A stretch of 13,951 nucleotides of DNA from JAKJEP01 sp964580995 (GCA_964580995.1 CAZOMV010000128.1:1-13951), one strand, 5' to 3'. Counted from the first letter of the stretch, positions 6,538 through 13,140 are shown. Notes: generated from the letters alone by a model not told the origin. Numbers and translations: made by a program.

Positions 6538-8076
6538 CTACCCCCAAACAGCACCGAAAATCAGCCCGGCGACGGTGGACATTACAACGACCAATGAAAC
6601 ATAGACTATCGTTTTTTTTGTACCCAGCACGCTGCGAATTACCAGCATACTCGGTAATGACAAACTAGGCCCCGACAGCAGTAACGCCAAGGCAGGTCCT
6701 TTGCCCATACCCGAGCTGATTAGCCCCTGTACAATCGGCACCTCTGTCAGGGTGGCGAAGTACATAAAGGCGCCAAATACGGATGCGAAAAAATTGGTCC
6801 AGGTGGTCCAGATCGACCGGATAAACAATTCGAAAGAACCACCGGCCAGTCCGGTAATAGCCAGGAAGGTGTCGGGCTTATCACCGACCAACATTTTGAC
6901 ATATTGGCTGGGGATGAAGCCCTCTTTGTCCACCCGTCCCAGCAGAAAACCGGCGATCAGAACACCGAAAAATAACAGCGGCAGGATTTGTTTGGCAAAG
7001 CCCCAGGTGGCGTTAAACCATTCACCGGCCTCCCCCGGATTGGCGGCGGTAATGGCTGACAATCCCACGACGGCGGCGGCAAAGGGGATCATTACCATCA
7101 GACCTTCCATCGGCAGGAGCAGGGCCAGCAGTATCGCCGGAGCAGCGGCGGCCAGAACCTTCCACCATTGCAGGCCAAACCAGAAGATCAGGATCAAAGC
7201 CAGGGCCGCCGAAAAGACCGCGGTAATCGACCATTTGGCCCGCCAGATATTGGTGGAAACACCCGCCAGGGGGGTCTTGTCCTGAATATCGACGAGTTTA
7301 ACGATCTGTTCCTGACCCATATCAGGCCCTTCGGTAATCTCCACGGCGAGCGAGGCATCGGCGGGCGAGGGGGTCTCTGTTTGTTTGATGACTGCCGCGA
7401 CAAAAGTTTGGCCATCGAGAGTCTTGAATGCGAATTCGCGCGGCGCTGCCCAGTTGGCGAATACCAGGATCCCTACCAAGGAGGCAAAAAAGGCCGCATT
7501 CTGCCAAAGGGGCCGCTTTACTTCCGGTTCCGGCATGGCTACCTGACCATTGGCTTTCACCAGTTCTTCCTTGCGGTAAATCAGGTGCATCAGTAAGCCG
7601 ATGATGACGCTGAAACTGATGGCACCGACAGCGCGGGCGATTCCCAGCTGGGGACCCAGAATTCGAGCCGTCAGAATGATCGCCAGGACACTGATAGCGG
7701 GACCGGAATACAAAAAGGCGATGGCCGGACCCAATCCTGCCCCCATGCGGTAAATCCCGGTAAACAACGGCAAAATAGTGCAGGAGCAAACCGCCAGGAT
7801 GGTTCCAGAGGCACTGGCCACCCCGTATGCCAATACCTTGTTAGTCCTAGCACCCAGGTATTTCATGACGGAGGCTTGGCTGACGAAGACGCCGATGGCC
7901 CCGGCGATGAAGAAGGCGGGGACCAGGCAGAGCAGGACGTGTTCGCGCGCGTACCATTTGAGCAGGTGGAGGGATTCCATGACGGCGTTATCGAAGCGGG
8001 CGAGGCCGACGGGGAGGAAGAAGCAGGCGGCAAAAACGGCGAGGATCAATAGTAGTTTTTTGTATTCGTTTTTCAT
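6538..8076 (-). CDS. Permease of the COG0701 / PF03773 (ArsP-type) family
   Basis: A 512-residue polytopic membrane protein of the family that includes ArsP, an exporter of trivalent organoarsenicals. The signature VCSCTILPLFTGIYRMGAG (Cys97, Cys99) is followed by a GPAIAFLYSGPAISVLA block, and a second similar block near the C-terminus (GKGPALALLLSGPSLSLPS) shows the internal two-fold repeat of the family. A soluble insert of roughly 75 residues, between about 205 and 280 (LDGQTF...DMGQEQIVKLVDIQDK), separates the two halves and is unusually long. Family members are seldom tested; substrates other than organoarsenicals are possible. It follows arsR after 52 nt. Its ribosome binding site is weak, so translation may rely on coupling or on an unusual leader. 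It is presumably the export step of the operon. Confidence 0.88.
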   Translation of the reverse strand: MKNEYKKLLLILAVFAACFFLPVGLARFDNAVMESLHLLKWYAREHVLLCLVPAFFIAGAIGVFVSQASVMKYLGARTNKVLAYGVASASGTILAVCSCTILPLFTGIYRMGAGLGPAIAFLYSGPAISVLAIILTARILGPQLGIARAVGAISFSVIIGLLMHLIYRKEELVKANGQVAMPEPEVKRPLWQNAAFFASLVGILVFANWAAPREFAFKTLDGQTFVAAVIKQTETPSPADASLAVEITEGPDMGQEQIVKLVDIQDKTPLAGVSTNIWRAKWSITAVFSAALALILIFWFGLQWWKVLAAAAPAILLALLLPMEGLMVMIPFAAAVVGLSAITAANPGEAGEWFNATWGFAKQILPLLFFGVLIAGFLLGRVDKEGFIPSQYVKMLVGDKPDTFLAITGLAGGSFELFIRSIWTTWTNFFASVFGAFMYFATLTEVPIVQGLISSGMGKGPALALLLSGPSLSLPSMLVIRSVLGTKKTIVYVSLVVVMSTVAGLIFGAVWG

Positions 8077-8128
8077 CGGATTATATATGGTTGTTTGGTC
8101 AAGTGGCCAAGTATCCGGGTAAAAAAAT

Positions 8129-8449
8129 TTATTGAATCAGTTCCAGTTGTTCCTGGGCGTTTTCGCGGATGACGGATTCGACGCATTGGAAAAAGCTCAT
8201 GATGCAGGGGCACCGCAGGGAGTAATAGACTTCGGTGCCGCGTTTGTCGTCTTTGAGGATGCCGGCTTTTTTGAGGATGGTCAGGTGCTTGGAGACGGTG
8301 GAGGTGTCGGCGCCGATGAGGGCGGTCAGCTCGCTGACGCATTTTTCCTGGCGGGAGAGTTCATCGACGATGAAGAGCCGGGTGGGGTGGGCCATGGCCT
8401 TGATGACGGCGGAGCGGATTTCATATTTTGACTGGGTTTTGGGGTCCAT
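8129..8449 (-). CDS. ArsR/SmtB-family repressor
   Basis: A 106-residue winged-helix regulator with the family core VIKAMAHPTRLFIVDEL, then a recognition helix in DTSTVSKHLTILKKAGIL and a wing in DDKRGTEVYYSL. The alpha-3 site that in classic ArsR is ELCVCDL reads EKCVSEL here, leaving a single Cys37. Three further cysteines lie in RCPCIMSFFQC (80, 82, 89), so the inducer site is likely Cys37 plus C-terminal cysteines, suited to a thiophilic metal or metalloid. It heads the seven-gene operon and probably represses it. The ribosome binding site is weak. The start ATG at 8449 gives the usual family length. Confidence 0.9.
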   Translation of the reverse strand: MDPKTQSKYEIRSAVIKAMAHPTRLFIVDELSRQEKCVSELTALIGADTSTVSKHLTILKKAGILKDDKRGTEVYYSLRCPCIMSFFQCVESVIRENAQEQLELIQ

Positions 8450-8490
8450 AGCTATTTTCTATATAAGGGTATCGGTTAAATCTTGCAACT

Positions 8491-8526
8491 TTGGCGATAA
8501 TACCAAATAGCCAAGATTATAATCAA
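8491..8526 (-). promoter_or_regulatory. Predicted promoter of the ArsR operon with overlapping dyad
   Basis: On the minus strand, TTGATT (8526-8521) and TATTAT (8502-8497) are separated by 18 bp, a plausible sigma70-type promoter starting near 8490 and giving a leader of about 40 nt. Arms TTGGC (8491-8495) and GCCAA (8510-8514) form a dyad that straddles the -10 box, a sensible place for an ArsR operator. The dyad is short and 14 bp apart, so it is only a candidate. Confidence 0.45.
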
Positions 8527-8545
8527 GAAATTTTTGGATTTTTTC

Positions 8546-8583
8546 TTGCAAAATGGCGAAAATGTGTTATAGTAATATATAAC
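8546..8583 (+). promoter_or_regulatory. Predicted promoter and operator of the GntR-ABC operon
   Basis: TTGCAA (8546-8551) and TATAGT (8568-8573) are 16 bp apart and would start transcription near 8580. A perfect dyad, GTTATA-N6-TATAAC (8566-8583), covers the -10 box and the start point. This placement fits an autorepressor site for the GntR protein encoded downstream. The predicted promoter is back to back with that of the ArsR operon. Confidence 0.5.
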
Positions 8584-8623
8584 AGTATTGCACTATTTTT
8601 CGAATTGTTTGGAGGTACGAGCC

Positions 8624-9034
8624 ATTTTTATACGAATTGAGGCATCATCGGCGGTTCCGATTTACCGGCAGATACTGGATCAGATCCGGTATCAGGTGGC
8701 GGCGGGGGTGCTGAGGGAGGGCCAGCAGATGCCGAGCGTGCGGCAGTTGGCGGGGCAGTTGGCGGTGAACCAGAATACCATTTTGAAGGTGTATAACCAG
8801 CTTTGCCAGGAGAAGTTGCTGCAGATCGAGCGGGGCAGCGGGACGTTTGTGGCGGCGGAGGCGAGGCGGGGGCGGACGGCGGAGCGGAAAGAGGTGGTGG
8901 CGGCACCCCTGCGGGAGGCGGCGGCGGCAGCGGTACAATTGGATATGGGTTTGCAGGAATTGCAGGGAATTTTGGCGGAGCAATATGAGGCGATAGCCAA
9001 ACAGGAGCAAAAGGCACGGAGTGAACCATTATGA
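8624..9034 (+). CDS. YtrA-family GntR transcription regulator
   Basis: A short GntR-type regulator of 136 residues: an N-terminal winged helix (PIYRQILDQIRYQVAAG, then MPSVRQLAGQLAVNQNTILKVYNQL and the wing IERGSGTFV) followed by a short helical tail, the YtrA layout. Family members usually start a few residues before the IYxQI motif. Here GGAGG at 8611-8615 is 8 nt upstream of ATT at 8624, which would give M-F-I-R-I-E as the start. No ATG, GTG or TTG is available between the SD and the domain; the in-frame TTG at 8588 is only about 8 nt after the predicted transcription start and lacks an SD. I favour the ATT start, with 8588 as the alternative. The TGA overlaps the ATG of the ABC ATPase gene (ATGA), so the genes are coupled. 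YtrA-type proteins repress their own ABC operons. Confidence 0.85.
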   Translation: MFIRIEASSAVPIYRQILDQIRYQVAAGVLREGQQMPSVRQLAGQLAVNQNTILKVYNQLCQEKLLQIERGSGTFVAAEARRGRTAERKEVVAAPLREAAAAAVQLDMGLQELQGILAEQYEAIAKQEQKARSEPL

Positions 9035-9798
9035 CAGAAGCGGCGATTGAAATTCGGGATTTGGGCTTTTCGTACGGGCGGAAGGAAGTCTTACGCGGGG
9101 TGAATCTGGAGGTGCCTGCGGGGTCGATTTTCGGCTTTCTGGGGCGGAATGGGGCGGGCAAGACCACGACGATCAAGCAGATGCTGGGGCTGCTGAAGCC
9201 CAGCCGGGGGGTGTGCCGGATGCTGGGGATCGATGCGGCGAAGGATCCGCTGGCGGTGCGGCGGGCGGTGGGGTATATGGCGGAGGACCAGCAGATGTAC
9301 GGGTGGATGGAGGTACGGGAGATTATCCGGTGGGTGGCCAGTTTTTATCCACAGTGGGATGAGAAGCTGATCGAGCGGCTGCGGGAGGCGCTGGAGCTGC
9401 CGGGCAGGAGCAAGGTGAAGACGCTGTCGAAGGGGCAGAACAGCCGGCTGGCGCTGCTGCTGGCACTGGGGCACCGGCCGAAGCTGGTGATCCTCGATGA
9501 CCCGACGCTGGGGCTGGACCCGATCGCCCGGAAGGATTTTCTGCGGCATGTGATCGATCTGCTGCAGAGCAACCAGGTGACGGTATTCTTTTCCAGCCAT
9601 CTGCTGTATGAGATCGAGCCGGTGGCGGATCACGTGGCGATCCTGGAGGGGGGAGTGATTGTGAAGGCGGGGCGGACGGAATGGCTGCGGGAGACGGTGA
9701 AGCGGTTTATTCTGACGCCGAAGAAGGGGGCGGAACTGGCGGGCAAGGGGGTGCTGGATGTGCGGCGGCTGGGGGAGAGCGCGGCGGTTACGGTGTAG
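9031..9798 (+). CDS. ABC transporter ATP-binding protein, cut short by an in-frame amber codon
   Basis: The 255 residues before the stop hold a complete nucleotide-binding domain: Walker A GRNGAGKT (38-45), Q-loop region AEDQQMYGWM (84-93), signature LSKGQ (132-136), Walker B KLVILDDPTLGLD (151-163) and His190 in FFSSH. The catalytic Glu position after Walker B is Asp157. YtrB-like ATPases have a further C-terminal part, and the same frame continues beyond the TAG at 9796-9798 for 58 codons to a TGA at 9973-9975, including LNLDEIFEAYV, which matches the usual family C-terminus. The gene is therefore either a recently broken ATPase, a readthrough case or a sequence error. A GGAG lies 9 nt before the ATG, which overlaps the GntR stop codon. 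It should energise the two permeases downstream. Confidence 0.88.
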   Translation: MTEAAIEIRDLGFSYGRKEVLRGVNLEVPAGSIFGFLGRNGAGKTTTIKQMLGLLKPSRGVCRMLGIDAAKDPLAVRRAVGYMAEDQQMYGWMEVREIIRWVASFYPQWDEKLIERLREALELPGRSKVKTLSKGQNSRLALLLALGHRPKLVILDDPTLGLDPIARKDFLRHVIDLLQSNQVTVFFSSHLLYEIEPVADHVAILEGGVIVKAGRTEWLRETVKRFILTPKKGAELAGKGVLDVRRLGESAAVTV

Positions 9799-9975
9799 GA
9801 CTGCGACGAGGCGCGGCGGGCGGCGGTGCGGAAGCTGGCGGAGGGGGCGGTGCAGGAGAATGATTTGAATCTGGATGAGATTTTCGAGGCGTATGTGATC
9901 GGCAACCGGGGGGATGAGAAGGAGAGCCGGATCCTGAGTTTTGCCGGGGGACGGGAGGAGGGTGTTTATGCGTGA
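9799..9975 (+). pseudogene. C-terminal extension of the ABC ATPase frame beyond the amber codon
   Basis: In the same frame as the ATPase, codons from 9799 to the TGA at 9973-9975 remain open and coding-like (high GC at third positions, Glu/Ala/Arg-rich helix, then NLDEIFEAYVIG). The true-looking end overlaps the ATG of the permease at 9968 by 8 bp, as expected for coupled operon genes. This indicates that the full-length 314-codon frame was functional until recently, or still is by TAG readthrough. Confidence 0.7.
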
Positions 9976-10789
9976 GGAAACCGGAAAGAATTCCGATGTT
10001 GGTTTTCCCGGCAGAGTTATAGAACCGCGTGTGCAACAAGTTGCACACCCTACCAGTTTTAGCCGTGGTCTGAAGGCCCTGTTTTGGAAGGAATGGCGGG
10101 AGCAGCGGTGGAAGATGGCGTTTGGGACGGTGATGCTGCTGTTTGTCGAGGGGGCGTTGTTTGCAACCCAGTTGACCAGCAGTGGGGAAATTGTGATTGT
10201 CATTTGGATCTTTGGCGGTTTGCTGTTTGCATTGTATAGTGCGATGGGAGTGTTTGCACCGGAACAGATGCAGAGGACCACCGCGTTTTTAGGGGCCAGG
10301 CCGATTCAAGCCTGGAAGGTATTTCTGGTCAAGTGGCTGGTGGGGTGGCTGAATTTTGCGGTGCCGCTGTTGCTGTGCAGTATCATTATTATACTGAGAG
10401 AATGTTTTTTTTCTGACCGGAATATCTATGTCAATAGTAATGATGTTTTAAGAGGGACGATCTCTGGACTTGCAGCTACCACCATGTTTTATACCCTGAC
10501 CTGCTGTTTGGCGCCGCGGAAGAGCAGCGAGGCATTGGTCGGTTTTGTGGGATTGATAGTAGTGCTAATTCTTATATTACATTTTGCATTTATCAATATA
10601 GCATTTCCTCGGTTTCCAGTGGAACATTTGTTTCTTAGTCAATGCGTGGCATTTGTGAACCCGGTTTTTTGGATTTTTTTTGTAGGTCCGATTAACAGAA
10701 TATATGACAGTTTACTATTACTAGAGCAAACTGCGGTATTTGTTTTCGTTTTTTGGCTAGGGATGCGGAAATGGCGGAGGAGTCTGTAG
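9968..10789 (+). CDS. ABC-2 type transporter permease
   Basis: A 273-residue membrane protein with about six hydrophobic segments (about 50-68, 74-95, 117-142, 163-182, 189-213 and 228-265). The family-like entry motif LFWKEWREQRW (39-49) also opens the next gene, so the two are related permease subunits. ATG 9968 is chosen for its strong AGGAGG (9956-9961), 6 nt upstream. The first 36 residues have no counterpart in the sister protein, and codons 21-29 (RVQQVAHPT) are made by a REP-like hairpin at 10029-10053, suggesting that a repeat was captured in the coding region. Positions 10385-10760 are clearly AT-richer than the rest of the operon. It probably forms the membrane pore with the downstream permease. 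Confidence 0.8.
   Translation: MREETGKNSDVGFPGRVIEPRVQQVAHPTSFSRGLKALFWKEWREQRWKMAFGTVMLLFVEGALFATQLTSSGEIVIVIWIFGGLLFALYSAMGVFAPEQMQRTTAFLGARPIQAWKVFLVKWLVGWLNFAVPLLLCSIIIILRECFFSDRNIYVNSNDVLRGTISGLAATTMFYTLTCCLAPRKSSEALVGFVGLIVVLILILHFAFINIAFPRFPVEHLFLSQCVAFVNPVFWIFFVGPINRIYDSLLLLEQTAVFVFVFWLGMRKWRRSL
10029..10053 (-). repeat. REP-like hairpin with GTAGGGT head, copy 2, inside a coding region
   Basis: On the minus strand this is GTAGG followed by the perfect stem GTGTGCAAC-TT-GTTGCACAC. It has the same GTAGGGT head and orientation as the copies at 3542 and 13078, with an unrelated stem. It lies at codons 21-29 of the permease gene at 9968, in frame and without a stop. Confidence 0.6.
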
Positions 10790-10790
10790 G

Positions 10791-12908
10791 ATGAAGGTTT
10801 TCTGGAAAGAATGGCGGCAGCAGCGGTGGGTTCTCCTGTTTGGTTGTCTGGCGGGCATGATTTTGCCGCTGGCTGATATATTAGAGAGTATGCGCCGCCA
10901 AATAAAGGTACAGACCAATTGTGGCGGCGGGGTAGTTTTGGGTTGCGGGGCGTTTTTCGCGATGCTGCTGGCGCTGGCGACGACCAGCGGGGAGATGCGC
11001 GGTAAGCTGGCGGATTTCTGGCAGAGCCGGCCGGTTTCGCCGGTTCGGCTGTTTGCGGTGAAAATGGGGGTGGGGGCGCTAGTTTTGCTGGTTTGTTTTC
11101 TGCTTATTTTGAGTCTGGATTTTATAACCTATTATACTTCGCACGAGATTTCTATTAGATTTGATATTTTTGCCTGGGCGGCGTTTTGTTATACCTATCC
11201 GATCGCGCTGATGCTGTTTGCGGTGACGATGTTCTATATGGTGGTGTTGCGGGATTCGGCCAAGGCGATCCTGCTGGGCATCTGGTCGGGCCTGCTGGTC
11301 TATTTTCTGCCGCTGCTGGTTAGTGGATTAAACTGGATGAATGTTTTTGAGCAAGTGGACAATAATCGGCAACACTCGATTGTCGCGTTGTTGATTTCTC
11401 CCTCCTGGAAGGGATGGGGCGGAGGCGAACCATTGTCTTTTATCATGCGCCTGTGGGGTATGGGGGAAATTATGGATCAACTACATCTTTGGCCCATCTT
11501 CTGGTCCTATATTAGCTTTCTGGTATTCATGATAGGGGCAACCATCGGCTTTACCGCCCTGTCTATCGCGGCGGTGAAGCGGCGGTGGCACTGGCAACCG
11601 GGGCAGAAGACGATTGTCTGGGCCATCGGGCTGTCGGGGGCGTGTATTTACGGTTTGTCGCTGCTGCAACTGGGACATAATATCCGGGAGGTGACGGAAT
11701 ACCAGGGAAGGGAGATATTTCCCGAAATTAATTTAACGGTATCGGCACAAAACAGCCATAACCAGACCGGCGGGGAAATGAGCAATGTTGTCTATATTTC
11801 GGCGGATGGTACGGAAGATAAAAAATATTTTGAAAAAAACATTGCCTTTCGCGTGGGGGCGTATCCTGAGAACAAAAAAGAGGTAGGGGATTGGTGGAAT
11901 ACCCCCAAGCCCTATCATTTTATCTTACAAATATATTCCTTTCCTTATCAAGATGAAACCGCCGGCAGGCAGGAAGCCGGGTATGACGCTATTTCGGAAA
12001 CACGGTTTTCTGCCACGCCGCCCATAACCGCCAATCAAAAATTGATAGTAATGGGGTGCGAAAAAAAGGGGAATTATTTATATATTGCGTATTGTCCGCC
12101 GTTGGTAACCGGGTCGATAATTGAAAAAATCAACGACGCAGAGCCCTGCCACCTGCTGGTGGCGGATGTCAGCGATTTAACAAAACCGGTACTGGTACGG
12201 GATGAGGAAATCGGGCTTTCCGAAGCACGAGGGGGGAATGTAATAAGGAAGGGAGAGTATCTTTATATCAATGACGGGAAACAATTGATGATCCTGTCGC
12301 TGGCACAGGCAGATCGGCCGGAAATTATCAAGCGAATCGACATATCGGCTATTAGCAAGGGGGTGGGGAATTGGAATCCCTATGAAAAGGCGGTGGTGAC
12401 GGGAGATCAACTGTTCTATTCCGGCCTGTTTAAAGTAGCGGTTTTTTCGATTCACGACCCTACGGATCCGCGAATCATTTATTATGAAAGTTTTCAAGGC
12501 CGTGAATGGGCTGCTTTTTATCAGGATGGATACCTGTACTTTTCAACCAGGGAGGGGGTGTCCGTAAACCGATTGGTTCCGGGTGAGAACGGCAAGCTGC
12601 ATCGGGAGGAGGTGGGCAGCCGGACGGCGACGCCGCTGGAGCGGCTGGCGGGGCGGCGTCCGAGGGAATTGCTGGTGTATAAGGGGCGGCTGGTGGAAAA
12701 CGCCGGTTCTTTTGGGGTGCTGGTGTATGATATATCGGATCCGGCGCGGCCGCGGCGGGCGTATCATGCGGAGGCGGGCAATCATTGCAGCGATATCGGG
12801 GTATGGAACGGGCTGTTATGGATGGAAAGTTATGGGAACAGGCTGCGGTTTCTGGCGGTGCCGGAGAAAGGGCCAAGAGGCCCATTTACCGACGCGGGGT
12901 TGGAATGA
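10791..12908 (+). CDS. ABC-2 permease fused to a C-terminal LVIVD-type beta-propeller
   Basis: This 705-residue protein has two halves. Residues 1-295 form an ABC-2 permease: the opening WKEWRQQRW motif, then about seven membrane segments (about 13-30, 48-66, 90-113, 127-152, 159-178, 235-260, 274-293). The last crossing should put the C-terminal half outside the cytoplasm. Residues about 310-690 contain repeats of the LVIVD type, such as LLVADVSDLTKPVLV (455-469), LMILSLAQADRPEII (499-513), VAVFSIHDPTDPRII (549-563) and VLVYDISDPARPRRA (643-657), expected to form a beta-propeller. Two middle pieces (320-420) are AT-rich and poorly conserved-looking. The last 13 residues (KGPRGPFTDAGLE) are encoded by a dispersed hairpin repeat. 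It starts 1 nt after the preceding stop, with GGAGGAG upstream. The propeller may bind an envelope ligand or partner. Confidence 0.85.
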   Translation: MKVFWKEWRQQRWVLLFGCLAGMILPLADILESMRRQIKVQTNCGGGVVLGCGAFFAMLLALATTSGEMRGKLADFWQSRPVSPVRLFAVKMGVGALVLLVCFLLILSLDFITYYTSHEISIRFDIFAWAAFCYTYPIALMLFAVTMFYMVVLRDSAKAILLGIWSGLLVYFLPLLVSGLNWMNVFEQVDNNRQHSIVALLISPSWKGWGGGEPLSFIMRLWGMGEIMDQLHLWPIFWSYISFLVFMIGATIGFTALSIAAVKRRWHWQPGQKTIVWAIGLSGACIYGLSLLQLGHNIREVTEYQGREIFPEINLTVSAQNSHNQTGGEMSNVVYISADGTEDKKYFEKNIAFRVGAYPENKKEVGDWWNTPKPYHFILQIYSFPYQDETAGRQEAGYDAISETRFSATPPITANQKLIVMGCEKKGNYLYIAYCPPLVTGSIIEKINDAEPCHLLVADVSDLTKPVLVRDEEIGLSEARGGNVIRKGEYLYINDGKQLMILSLAQADRPEIIKRIDISAISKGVGNWNPYEKAVVTGDQLFYSGLFKVAVFSIHDPTDPRIIYYESFQGREWAAFYQDGYLYFSTREGVSVNRLVPGENGKLHREEVGSRTATPLERLAGRRPRELLVYKGRLVENAGSFGVLVYDISDPARPRRAYHAEAGNHCSDIGVWNGLLWMESYGNRLRFLAVPEKGPRGPFTDAGLE
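12870..12883. repeat. Dispersed hairpin GGGCC-RAGA-GGCCC, copy 2, at the end of a coding region
   Basis: Stem GGGCC/GGCCC with loop AAGA, followed by ATTTACCGACGCGGGG; compare the copy at 71-84. It encodes GPRGPF near the C-terminus of the permease-propeller protein, so the present end of that protein comes from the repeat. Confidence 0.55.
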
Positions 12909-12964
12909 ACTATGGCGCTTCCGTTGGGCGCTGCGCTAACACGATAGGAAGGATAGAATCCTGG

Positions 12965-12984
12965 ATTCCGGTTTTCACGGGAAT
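12965..12984. repeat. Degenerate dRS3-like hairpin
   Basis: ATTCCGG and CGGGAAT face each other across a short loop with one mismatch, preceded by CCTGG exactly as in the copy at 3464-3483. It looks like a decayed member of the same dispersed repeat. Confidence 0.45.
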
Positions 12985-13077
12985 GGCAGGCTGGCCTGCA
13001 CCATTACGACGCGAGGTTGGTTGGCAAGTTGACGCTCCCGATGGTCGCTGCATCAGACAATACAGAAAAAATATCGC

Positions 13078-13103
13078 GTCGGCAAACCAGTTGCCGACCC
13101 TAC
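13078..13103 (-). repeat. REP-like hairpin with GTAGGGT head, copy 3; possible terminator of the CYTH gene
   Basis: On the minus strand this is GTAGG followed by GTCGGCAA-CTGGT-TTGCCGAC, then GCGATATTTTTTC. The stem is a perfect 8 bp. It lies 37 bp beyond the stop of the CYTH gene in its direction of transcription, so it may double as a terminator. Confidence 0.55.
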
Positions 13104-13140
13104 TTTCAAGAATGAGTCGGGCGGGGCTGGGAGAATTATT

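Larger units (their letters stand above)
12909..13140. other. Repeat debris between the ABC operon and the CYTH gene
   Basis: No gene is visible. The gap contains a GGCGC-rich imperfect palindrome (about 12924-12938), a degenerate ATTCC...GGAAT hairpin (12965-12984) with the same CCTGG flank as the one at 3464, and a GTAGGGT-type hairpin (13078-13103). The two flanking genes converge here. On the minus strand the last hairpin is followed by a T-rich stretch (ATTTTTTC), which could terminate the CYTH transcript. Confidence 0.55.

Noticed and set aside
8080..8105. Separate promoter for the permease (TTGACC ... TATAAT on the minus strand)
   Set aside because: The two boxes are only 11 bp apart, too close for a sigma70 promoter, and the -10 would touch the start codon.
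9796..9798. Pyrrolysine insertion at the amber codon
   Set aside because: Pyrrolysine is known mainly from methylamine methyltransferases and a few others; nothing in an ABC ATPase or in this window suggests the pyl machinery, and TAG ends other genes here.
9091..10281. Long minus-strand open frame of 396 codons opposite the ABC ATPase
   Set aside because: Pro/Arg/His-rich shadow of a GC-rich gene; the plus strand has all ABC motifs.
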